Positions 1 to 7,500 of a stretch of DNA of 10,006 nucleotides are shown one piece after another. Made by a program: the position numbers and the translations under genes. Source of the DNA: Euperipatoides rowelli (taxonomy: Eukaryota > Onychophora > Udeonychophora > Euonychophora > Peripatopsidae); the NCBI GenBank assembly GCA_003024985.2, contig PXIH01S0077105.1; one strand, written 5' to 3'. Within the stretch, counting starts at the first letter, position 1; the number at the start of each line of letters is the position of its first letter. The notes under the pieces were generated by a model. That model searched no databases, was not told the origin of the DNA, and saw nothing but the letters and a program-made list of their open reading frames with translations.

Positions 1-139
1 GATTTTTTTCAATTGAGTAAATAAAAGTAAAAGCAAGTAATCCAGACAATGTTCTACCCATGCTTAGGCCTTCTATTTGTTTATATGTTTTATCAAAAGT
101 AAAATAATTGTGATCACAGCATAAGAGTAAGCCTTGTGC
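1..139. other. Left flank, no recognisable gene
   Basis: AT-rich sequence with no convincing coding signal. Homology between the arms of the downstream inverted repeat fades out near position 140, so this may be flanking DNA or a decayed outer end of that element. Confidence 0.4.
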
Positions 140-177
140 AATGTGCATATGTTGTGTTACAGATATTAATTTTACTG

Positions 178-494
178 TATTTTCTATTGCTATTTATTTT
201 TATAAATGCTGCTATTGAGTCCATAATAAGGACATTGGTGTATAATGAGACTATGTTGAAGCTAGCCTTTTTAAAATTATTGTCTATAGGTAATTTATTA
301 ACAATGTCGATGTGGTTTTTTTTTAATTATTTAACATGGTATTTAAAGCTTTAATGTATTTGTATAATATTGAGTTAAATTATTTTGCTAATTTGTAAGA
401 AGGTGATCTATATCCAGGTCTTCTAGGCCATAAAGGGTTAATATTTTGTGTATATTTGGTAAGCAATAAATCTATTCATTATCTGAATTACCAG
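178..494 (+). repeat. Left arm of inverted repeat
   Basis: Pairs in reverse complement with 923-1200. The inner end is sharp: the shared block CATTATCTGAATTACCAG ends at 494 and similarity stops there. The outer end decays gradually toward about 140. Confidence 0.75.
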
Positions 495-539
495 CAGGCA
501 CTGGTCTACAGCAAGTTTGGAGCTGCTTAGAAAAATTTT

Positions 540-838
540 GATAAGCTTTTTTTTTAGTTGACTGGACATTTTGTTGACTTTCTATCCGATTAAATAAGCT
601 TTTTTTTTGGGGGGGGGGTTGACTCGACATTTTGTCAACTGTCTGTCTGGTTTGATAAGCTTTTTGGGGTGTTGACTGGACATTTTATCAACTTTCTGTC
701 TGGTTTGATAAGCTTTTTTTGGGGGTTGACTGGATGTTTTGTCAACTTTCTGTCTGATTTGATAAGCTTGTATTTTTTGGGTTGACTCAATGTTTTGTTG
801 ACTTTTGTCTTGTTTGATAAGTTTTTTTGGGGGGTTNA
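540..838 (+). repeat. Minisatellite, five units of 53-61 bp plus a partial unit
   Basis: Units start with GATAAG (or AATAAG) at about 540, 593, 654, 707 and 761, with a partial unit from 816. Each has AATAAGCT or GATAAGCTT-like sequence, a T run, a variable G run, then GTTGACTGGACATTTTGTCA-like sequence and a CTGTCTGGTTT-like tail. Most of the length variation is in the T and G runs (T8 G10 at 601-618). GTTGAC and GTCAAC form a short inverted repeat inside units with 10 bases between. The array is cut off by an N at 837, so its true length is unknown. Confidence 0.9.
837..837. other. Unresolved base at end of minisatellite
   Basis: A single N follows a G6TT run at the point where the tandem array stops. 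It probably marks an assembly break in the repeat. Confidence 0.7.
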
Positions 839-922
839 GGGTTTCTACAACTTATATCGACTGGCAGAATGAGGTCCTCATATTTTGCATACTCACTTCC
901 TTTCAGCTCCCGTCTGTATTAA

Positions 923-1200
923 CTGGTAATTCAGATAATGGATATATTTGTTGCTTACCCAAAATACAAAAAGTTAATAACCCTTTACAGCATATCATAT
1001 CTGGATGTAGTTCACCTTCTTATTTTAACACAATATGATACAGATATATTACCTAAAAATTAGATACCATATTAAATAAAAAATTATTTAGACATTGTTA
1101 ATAAACTACCTATACCGCAAAATTTTTAAAAAGGCTAGCTTCAATAATGTCCCTATTATGGACTTATTAACTGCATTTATAGAAATACAGTATATAACAA
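923..1200 (-). repeat. Right arm of inverted repeat
   Basis: Reverse complement partner of 178-494. It starts with CTGGTAATTCAGATAATG at 923 and can be followed outward past the GGCTAGCTTCAATAATGTCC block to about 1200, more weakly to about 1240. It is shorter than the left arm because of several small indels. Confidence 0.75.
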
Positions 1201-1326
1201 TAGCAAATACATTAAAATTCCGTAATATTGAGGCTTTTGTACATTTTTTTTTCACAAAAAATAAAGTATGTTGTAAAAGCCCTAGATCTATAAAATTACT
1301 TCTGGCTGCCAACTTATCATATGAGT

Positions 1327-1461
1327 GATGTCAGCAACATTACACATTTTACTATATAGCAAACAAACACTATGTGACCTACAGTTTATTGTTATAAATA
1401 CTGTAAAGATATTTTCATAATATTTAATGTCTAAAATCAAGTTAAAACTGGTAATGACCTG
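1327..1461 (+). repeat. 135-bp direct repeat, copy 1
   Basis: Runs from GATGTCAGCAACATTACAC to GGTAATGACCTG and appears identical, base for base, to 1463-1597. No coding potential is supported. Confidence 0.95.
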
Positions 1462-1462
1462 N

Positions 1463-1597
1463 GATGTCAGCAACATTACACATTTTACTATATAGCAAAC
1501 AAACACTATGTGACCTACAGTTTATTGTTATAAATACTGTAAAGATATTTTCATAATATTTAATGTCTAAAATCAAGTTAAAACTGGTAATGACCTG
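1463..1597 (+). repeat. 135-bp direct repeat, copy 2, separated by one N
   Basis: Second identical copy, separated from the first only by N1462. Perfect identity in a region where all other repeats are diverged, with an N exactly at the joint, suggests two overlapping contig ends placed side by side rather than a biological duplication. A very recent tandem duplication cannot be excluded. Confidence 0.95.
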
Positions 1598-2669
1598 AAC
1601 TAAAAATTATCATTGACAGTATATGTTGTATACATCTTCCTTATTTTTTGTGAAACAATTACAGAGAGAGAGACGTTTCTGTAAGATAAAAATTAATATA
1701 CAATCCACATTTTTAGTCATGTTAATTTATTCTTTACAGTTCTAACCTTACCACAACCCTAACCCTAACCCTAACTCCAACTATGTATTAAACCCACTAT
1801 GCCCCAACCCTATGATGATGAANGCGTGAAATAATCCATTTTTTGATCGATTTTGAGACTTTTACTAGCTCTTCCGTAATGACTAAAAACGGAAATATAT
1901 GTGCAGATGTCAAAAACATGGTATCAGCAGATTGTATTTGGCAGTATTTAGACATTTCTAAACAATTGAGTATCTATTCCCAAGAGGCACCACTAAAGAT
2001 GGCGCTAAAGATGTCTGATGCCTGGGTTTTATCAGGTAGAAATTTTATGAATTTGGAAATTTAATTAACTTTCTTTAATAGTATCATGTCTAAGTTGTTT
2101 ACTGTAAATAAGAAGAGTTTCCTGTTTGCTATGAAGCTAAATTTATCTCAGGTATTTTAGTTGGGACATTATTTACGAAAACCAAGTTAAAATGTTTTAA
2201 CCTACATCTGTTTATTGGTTGGAAACGTCATTCAATGATTGGTAGCTGTTAGTTCACAAGTTATTTTATTTAATAATACAAAAAGAAGTGCTTTTATTTG
2301 TGATAACTCTATCTTGGATCGACAAATTAGGCTATTTTAAATATTGTATGAATCAAAATGCTTTAATTGTCAGAAAGTTGTGGACTTAAAATCTACAAGA
2401 ACAAATTTCATTTATGTTAATGAGCCTACATTTGGAAACACCCCAAGCATATTAGTCAGTGGATTGCAGTTATTATTTGACTTGTATAGTTTGTGTCTAT
2501 ATATAATTTGGTGGCAGGACTTGTTTGATAATTTATTTAACAACTTTGTTTTTAATTGATGTTAATGTAAAGTATTTTAATGATAATCTGAGATAATGGA
2601 ATTGTATTATTTTATGTATAATAATTAATTATTAGAATGTAATTTCTTTAATTTATTTTTGATGTATTG
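1598..2669. other. Intergenic stretch, no supported gene
   Basis: AT-rich DNA between the 135-bp repeats and the LINE 3' end. Short open frames at 1843-2064 and 2344-2559 (plus strand) have no recognisable motif and are of a length expected by chance in such DNA. It includes one telomere-like tract and an N at 1823. The segment next to 2669 is the insertion flank on the 3' side of the LINE. Confidence 0.6.
1755..1775 (-). repeat. Short telomere-like CCCTAA tract
   Basis: AACCCTAACCCTAACCCTAA gives three tandem CCCTAA units, the complement of the TTAGGG telomere repeat used by most animals. Imperfect relatives (CTAACCTTACC, CCCCAACCCTATG) surround it. It is too short to be a telomere: a small interstitial tract. 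Confidence 0.8.
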
Positions 2670-2679
2670 TTTTTTTTTT
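2670..2679 (-). other. LINE poly(A) tail
   Basis: T10 on the plus strand, an A10 at the 3' end of the minus-strand LINE. It directly follows the terminal hairpin and polyadenylation signal, as expected from target-primed reverse transcription of a polyadenylated transcript. Confidence 0.65.
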
Positions 2680-2698
2680 AAAGGGGTTTTTACCCTTT
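2680..2698 (-). terminator. Terminal hairpin of the LINE 3' end
   Basis: AAAGGG (2680-2685) pairs with CCCTTT (2693-2698) across a 7-base loop. It lies between the AATAAA and the A tail. Its position suggests a conserved 3' terminal structure, possibly recognised by the element's reverse transcriptase; that role is inference. Confidence 0.6.
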
Positions 2699-2700
2699 AA

Positions 2701-2706
2701 TTTATT
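2701..2706 (-). promoter_or_regulatory. Polyadenylation signal AATAAA of the LINE
   Basis: TTTATT on the plus strand reads AATAAA on the LINE strand, about 21 bases before the A tail, a normal distance for a polyadenylation signal. AT-rich context makes chance occurrence possible, but the placement fits. Confidence 0.6.
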
Positions 2707-3176
2707 TCATAAAACAGTACATAAACATGAATTGTCATATAATTGATTATCTATGTGTTACATGAATACACTTAATACATAAATGAAACCTATTATACAT
2801 ATGGTATAGAGCAATCAAAATTATTTACATTTTGTCTCGGTTCTGAGGTCTAGTGGAATCGCTTCAGCTTGATGAACCGAAGGCATATGCTGGGGTGTAC
2901 AGGTTTGTGCCCCCGCTAGGGCAGTTATGGAATGGTTTTTTCCCTAGCTTTAACAGCTCGCCTCGAGTTTTTCCAAGTATGCTGCCCTTGTTAACATCAA
3001 GGAACTTGTGTTATTAATAGGCATTTTCAATTACTAATTATTTCTCAATTATTCATTATGATTGACAAAAAATATAATACATTTCTTCTCCACTTGGAGA
3101 GGAAATTTATTTAAAAAAAAAAAAAATATTTACATGTCTGTTGAATTTACCATTACAGCATATATCTTATATCAGA
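2707..3176 (-). other. LINE 3' untranslated region
   Basis: Non-coding sequence between the ORF2 stop (3177-3179) and the polyadenylation signal. It holds a T14 run on the LINE strand (A3113-3126), a small TCTCC/GGAGA hairpin at 3087-3100, and a distinctly GC-richer folded block at 2838-2987 described separately. No open frame of note. Confidence 0.65.
2838..2987 (-). other. Structured GC-rich module in the LINE 3' UTR
   Basis: Much less AT-rich than everything around it and full of short inverted repeats. CGGTTC (2838-2843) pairs with GAACCG (2874-2879). GGGG-T-GTACA (2892-2901) pairs with TGTGC-CCCC (2906-2914) around a GGTT loop. GCTAGGG (2915-2921) pairs with CCCTAGC (2942-2948). GGGCAG (2919-2924) can instead pair with CTGCCC (2982-2987). 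The last two pairings compete. On the plus strand TCTAGTGGAATCGC and AGGTTTGTGCC loosely resemble tRNA A and B boxes, so an inserted tRNA-derived SINE is a weaker alternative to a conserved 3' UTR structure. Function unknown. Confidence 0.55.
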
Positions 3177-6100
3177 TTATCTATTGTGAAATTCAACAAC
3201 TCTACTATTAAGCCACATAGCTTCAAACACCTGAAATCTCAGCAGAACCGTATCCCTATTGAACACTTCCTTGATTTGAAGCATGAAATAAACCCATGGT
3301 CTTAGTTTAATACCCTGAAATACCATGTGGTTTCTTATTTTCCACATTATAAAATATAGAAAAATTATTAACCAGGTCTGCATCTTATGTGTCAACATAA
3401 ACAGGAACATAGAGTCCAGATCACTGTTAGCAAATATTAAATTGCAAAAACTGCACTAAATTAGCTCATAAATTAGCAAAATATTGGCAATGAAATAAAA
3501 TATAATTTATATTGTCATTACAACATATAACATTTGCATCTATATCATAATGATTACTTAATCTAACCCCTGTAAACAAAGCCCTATGGGTAATCTTAAA
3601 CACAAAATCCAATAAGTTTGGAGCCAATATATTTTTAAAATCCTTCATTAACGTTTTAAAACATCTCTTTAAAATACCTGCATGATAATCCTCGTTACTA
3701 ATTTGATGATACAATTTATAATCAAATTTAATTACATTAGGATCATTAAAGGTGTCATTAAGCTCTGCAAATGCATATAACATTGGAAAAATCACATGTG
3801 CTCTTACAATAATCGGGGATGGAGTGTCAGTGGGTTGAGTTATAGCATCTGCTATAATTTTTTGTACAAATTTGTCAAATATAATATATAAATTTGCTCT
3901 AATAACATCACAACGTATTTGAATGACATGTAAGTTCAATCCTCCCTTAGCAGTTTACATACATGCTTCCTTTATACCTATTTGAATGAGCTTTGTTCCC
4001 CTCAAAATTTTATTGATAATTGCATATAACCTATTAATAAAAGACATTATATTTCACACGAGGAGCATAATACATCAGTTTGGATATTAAATATGCATTT
4101 ATAATATTCACCTTGGTAATCAATGACAATTATTTACCTTCAAGCCTTAATTGACCCTCTTTAAAATAACTAAGGATTTCATTGTGTTTTTTCCATTTAG
4201 TAACAGCACCTACAAATGGATAAGGGAGACCCAATATCTTTACAGGATAAGATGTAGAATAATTTGAACCATCTTATCAAAATAAGGTAACCACACAAAT
4301 GTTTTACTATGATTAAATATTGAGCCTGTTTCACTAGAAAAAGTATTCAATACATTTCTAATCCCAGGCAATAAAGACCTGTCCCTAAGCACAATGTCAT
4401 TATCTACATAGGAAAAATGGACAGCTTTACCCTCAGTGCATCCAAATAAATGCCACAATCCATATTCAAAATATGTTGAATGAGATCATCGATGTACAAC
4501 GTGAACAAATTCGTGCTGAGTGGAGAGCCTTGGGTAAGTCCCCACCTCATGACCCCACTCTCAAATAGTATATTGTTAAACTTCAACATGACTCTTTTAT
4601 TAGTAATGTATGTGATAATTGCCCTGGTCAGGTTAGAGAATCCAAAACACCTTTTAATTAAAGATATGAGGTAAGTATGTGATATCCAGAAACACTATTG
4701 TAGCCTTTCTTAACCTCTTTTGTTTGAAGTAGCAACAATGGCACATAAATATTTCTCCCTTTTAATGAGAATTTACAATCCGTGTCGAATCCGACAACAT
4801 AGATGGCAACAACCCAGACAACTTATTATAGATTAACTTGGCAAAAATCTTAGATTCCATATTTTGAATGTTGATTGGTCAAAGGCTATCAGGCTATCGA
4901 TTCCCCAGGCTTAGAGAAATCACAATTTCTTTTTGGGAAATACACTAGATAAGAATCAATCAAAGGTTGATATATGACACATTGTCTAATCCATCTTTCA
5001 TATTTACATTTAAACATAGGTATAAGAACTTGAGATAACCTGTAAAAATGTTAAAATCTATAAGGTCGGGCCCTGGTGAACTTTTTTTAGTAATCTGCAT
5101 AATAGTAACTGCTATAGCTTTATCAGTTATATAAAGGTTATATATAAAAAATTTGCATCATTAAAAGACAATGCACTAGTCTTATCACTGTATAGCCCCT
5201 GCAAAGACATCAAGTAAAATAGTAACTATATAAGCACCTCTGTATATAATACCTTGATGATCAAGATGATTAATCAACACAGTTTTTTCTATTAAAAAAC
5301 CTAATAGTAGTTACCTCCCAATTTCAGATGCACTAGCGCGAATGTCCTTTCTCAGCAACAGGGATGCCACTTTAAGATTTTTGTTCATTAATTGATTTAA
5401 TTCAGTTCTACATTTAATGAAGAAGGGCACATTAATTGTATGAAAATTGGTCATAAGGTTTATACATGATTCGAGCTCTGCAATTCTTAAATCTAAATTA
5501 CTCTTAAAGTGATATTATGACTTAAATATTAACTTGCTCAAAAATGCATTGAAATCAGTGATACCCTGGTTGTCATCTAACTGATAATTAACACAATTTA
5601 TTCGCCTTAATGTATATTTTTGACATTTCATTTATGGTAAAGCAATATGTAGGCGGAATAAGTATATACCTTTGAACTGGAGAGTAAATAGGAATGGGTT
5701 AAGGATTACTCATTTTCACTTCCACAATCAACACACCATGATCAGAAATGACGACAGGTTGCACTAGGTAGCTCATTATTTGAATACCATTAAATTTTGC
5801 AAAAATAAAATCCAATCTGGCAGGTGATGGACCATAGTGTGTATTAATATAAGCCTTTGCACATCTAAGTGCAACATCCTTATTTATCCCGACACCAATA
5901 TAAAGTTCTTGAATTCCAGTAATAAATCCATGTTTCTGACATTTAAATTCGTACCTATTACTATACTGTCGATAGCATTACTGCATCCCTGCATTACTGC
6001 ACCCCTGCATCTGCCCATGCAACCATACCTTATTCAAAGCAATTTGACTGGGTGCACAATAAGAAATTAATTGAATCGTTTTACCACTTATCATAAGTTC

Positions 6101-6399
6101 CAAAATTAGCAGTCTACCCTTCACCTTCACCAACCAATATTTGTGGGAGAAATGGATTTTGCAATCAAAATCATTACACCTCTGCATGCTTTGTAAGAAT
6201 TACCATTAAAAACCAAATAGTGTCTTTCGATTATGTCATGCCTGATATTCACATTAAACCTAAGCTTGGTTTCCTGAATTAATGCCACATCTATCTTCTC
6301 AGCCAGCAATAATTTATTCAACAACATTTTTTTCTTGGCATAATTATTTAAGCCTTGAACGTTCAAGGACATTATTTTCAAATTGTTAACAAAAGCCAT
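3177..6399 (-). pseudogene. LINE ORF2, endonuclease-reverse transcriptase, broken
   Basis: ORF2 of a LINE makes the nuclease that nicks the target and the reverse transcriptase that copies the RNA there. The likely start is the ATG at 6399 (MAFVNN), just ahead of the endonuclease motif; the stop is TAA at 3177-3179, giving about 1,070 codons, somewhat short for the family. Endonuclease signs in order: LNVQGL (Asn near 6363), LIQETKL (Glu near 6273), YCAP (near 6061), a degenerate GTNLN where GGDFN is usual (5941-5955), ARLDFIF, then SDH (5738-5746). RT signs: PGPD (5065-5076), KIFAKL, FLDI with the motif A Asp (4684-4686), GLTQGSPLS (4515-4541), and YVDN (4399-4410) in place of YADD. The C-terminus has HRALFTGVRLSN, CC at 3520-3525, HC at 3487-3492 and WKIRN near 3344. 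Many stops and frameshifts (for example near 6148, in 5640-5520 and near 4450) abolish function. Confidence 0.88.
4399..4410 (-). other. Reverse transcriptase catalytic box, mutated to YVDN
   Basis: Codons TAT GTA GAT AAT on the LINE strand sit where LINE reverse transcriptases have Y-x-D-D. The second Asp is Asn, a single G-to-A change. The second Asp is required for metal binding in this family, so this copy's RT would be inactive even without its frameshifts. Confidence 0.75.
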
Positions 6400-6793
6400 A
6401 ATGGAGATTATTCTAATCCAACTGCTGAACCATAAAGCATACACTCAGAACTACATTGGTGCTATTCAGCACCAATTTGACAAATATTAGCACATTCCCA
6501 CATCCACATAGATATCTGCTGAAGATAAACATTAAATAACACCACCATAATATTACAAATGGACAAACTCGACACATCACAACAACAAGCACATCTTGAT
6601 TTGATATAGGCCTACCATAGTAATCAATTGAATATATATGAAATAAACCATAATAAATTGTGATTCTAAATTAAACCACATCTTGTGATAAAGCCCCATA
6701 AACCATAAATTATAAATATATCACAGCATAATGACACAATACCAGTGCTATAAAGCCCATATTTTCCATAATAGTTGTGCTTAAATAGTTGTG
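6400..6793 (-). other. LINE ORF1-ORF2 spacer
   Basis: About 394 bases between the ORF2 start and the inserted TIR element. No coding similarity is seen. It contains a perfect hairpin at 6455-6476 upstream of ORF2. Together with 7482-7500 it forms the original inter-ORF spacer, rather long for an L1/Tx1-type element. Confidence 0.5.
6455..6476 (-). other. Perfect 9-bp hairpin upstream of ORF2
   Basis: ATTGGTGCT and AGCACCAAT are exact reverse complements separated by ATTC. It lies 55 bases upstream of the proposed ORF2 ATG on the LINE strand. It survives intact in an otherwise decayed element. A role in ORF2 translation is only a possibility. Confidence 0.55.
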
Positions 6794-6795
6794 TA

Positions 6796-6862
6796 ACGGA
6801 TTTTTCTAATTTTTTTTATTATTGATTTTCAAAGATAATTACTATAAAAAAAATTCCACTGG
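6796..6862 (+). repeat. Left terminal inverted repeat
   Basis: Matches the reverse complement of about 7412-7479 with scattered differences and small indels, roughly 80% by eye. Its inner 45 bases (6818-6862) are duplicated just downstream. Confidence 0.8.
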
Positions 6863-6874
6863 GAAAAAAAAATT

Positions 6875-6919
6875 ATTATTGATTTTCAAAGATAATTACT
6901 ATAAAAAAAATTCCACTGG
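6875..6919 (+). repeat. Exact 45-bp duplicate of the left subterminal sequence
   Basis: Identical to 6818-6862, from ATTATTGATTTTCAAAGATA to TTCCACTGG, including the A8 run. The copies are 57 bases apart start to start. The right end has only one version of this motif. Confidence 0.9.
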
Positions 6920-7411
6920 AATTTTTTTTTTTTAAAATGCATTAAAAAAAAGTTATTTAAAGATAAAATTAAGACTATTGCTATCCTCATTCTGAGATTA
7001 CAATTTGAAGATTCCATATTTCTTTTGGGTCTGAGATTAATTTGATTACAAAATAGCCTCTACAGCTGTTTTCTTTGTAATGATTTAACATGTAAATGGA
7101 GGTATTTTCAATCTGTATTAAAGGTAATTTTGATTTAAAAAAAAAACAAATTAGACCCTAATTGCACAAAGGATGAATTTGATTTTTTACAAGTATTTAA
7201 ACATTTAGACCATATGATATCCAGCTTTACCCTGAGAAATATAGCAATTATTTTATAATTAAGTATAGCAAGCTGTATTCATTTATAGCCTATGATGTCA
7301 CAAAATATCTCCCCTGGTGTGTAAAGTTGTTTTAAGGGTGAGGAGCTAAAGACAATTATTTTAAAAATTGAATTGTAAATAACTTTTTTGTTTTTAATTT
7401 TTTTTTTTTTT

Positions 7412-7479
7412 TTTGGTGGAAATTTTTTTTAGTAAAAATCTTTGAAAATCAATAGTTAAAAGAGATTAAAAAAATCCGT
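7412..7479 (-). repeat. Right terminal inverted repeat
   Basis: Reverse complement partner of 6796-6862, ending AAAAAAATCCGT before TA at 7480-7481. Inside it lies a long T run (about 7398-7414) that makes the inner edge imprecise. Confidence 0.8.
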
Positions 7480-7500
7480 TACATGTGACCTTTAACCATT

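Larger units (their letters stand above)
140..1240. mobile_element. Foldback-like element with long inverted arms and minisatellite loop
   Basis: Reading 140-494 forward and 1240-923 in reverse complement gives the same imperfect sequence in the same order. Shared blocks include GAAGCTAGCCTTTTTAAAA, TTTATTAACAATGTC, TAAAGGGTTA and CATTATCTGAATTACCAG. By eye the arms are roughly three-quarters identical with small indels. The loop (495-922) contains a tandem repeat. No transposase is encoded: short open frames in the two arms resemble each other only because the arms are inverted copies. Long TIRs around a tandem array fit a non-autonomous foldback-type DNA element, but outer termini and target-site duplication are not clear. 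A simple inverted duplication is an alternative. Confidence 0.6.
6796..7479. mobile_element. Non-autonomous TIR element (MITE-like) nested in the LINE
   Basis: Both ends begin ACGGATTTTT when read inward (6796 on the plus strand, 7479 on the minus strand), each preceded by TA (6794-6795, 7480-7481). Similarity continues for about 68 bases through TATTGATTTTCAAAGAT and a run of A before TTCCAC. The 684-bp element has no significant open frame, so any transposase must come from elsewhere. A TA target duplication with TIRs fits the Tc1/mariner group, but the superfamily is not proven and the matching TG outside each TA leaves the exact end open. It sits 20 bases past the ORF1 stop, so it is younger than the LINE. 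Confidence 0.8.

Noticed and set aside
136-354. 72-residue hydrophobic open frame resembling one at 1106-1312 on the other strand
   Set aside because: The similarity is explained by the inverted repeat arms at DNA level. The frames are of unequal extent and AT-rich codons give hydrophobic translations by default.
601-834. G-quadruplex from the G runs in the minisatellite
   Set aside because: The G runs are about 55 bases apart, too far for an ordinary intramolecular quadruplex.
540-838. CRISPR array
   Set aside because: Units are contiguous and degenerate, with no distinct spacers, no cas genes, and the context is eukaryotic transposons.
1843-2064. 73-residue plus-strand open frame
   Set aside because: No recognisable motif, begins without context, and is of a length expected by chance; no second exon or conserved neighbour seen.
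2344-2559. 71-residue frame with an early CFNCQK that resembles half a zinc knuckle
   Set aside because: No matching histidine or cysteine follows at CCHC spacing, and no other LINE ORF1 sequence adjoins it.
2838-2914. tRNA gene or tRNA-derived SINE head on the plus strand
   Set aside because: The A-box-like and B-box-like strings are imperfect, no cloverleaf with proper acceptor and T arms can be drawn, and the block lies inside a LINE 3' UTR with a different set of hairpins. Kept only as an alternative.
4480-4674. 64-residue plus-strand open frame
   Set aside because: It is antisense to the RT motif GLTQGSPLS of the LINE.
5837-6070. 77-residue plus-strand open frame
   Set aside because: Antisense to the endonuclease domain of the LINE; no motif of its own.
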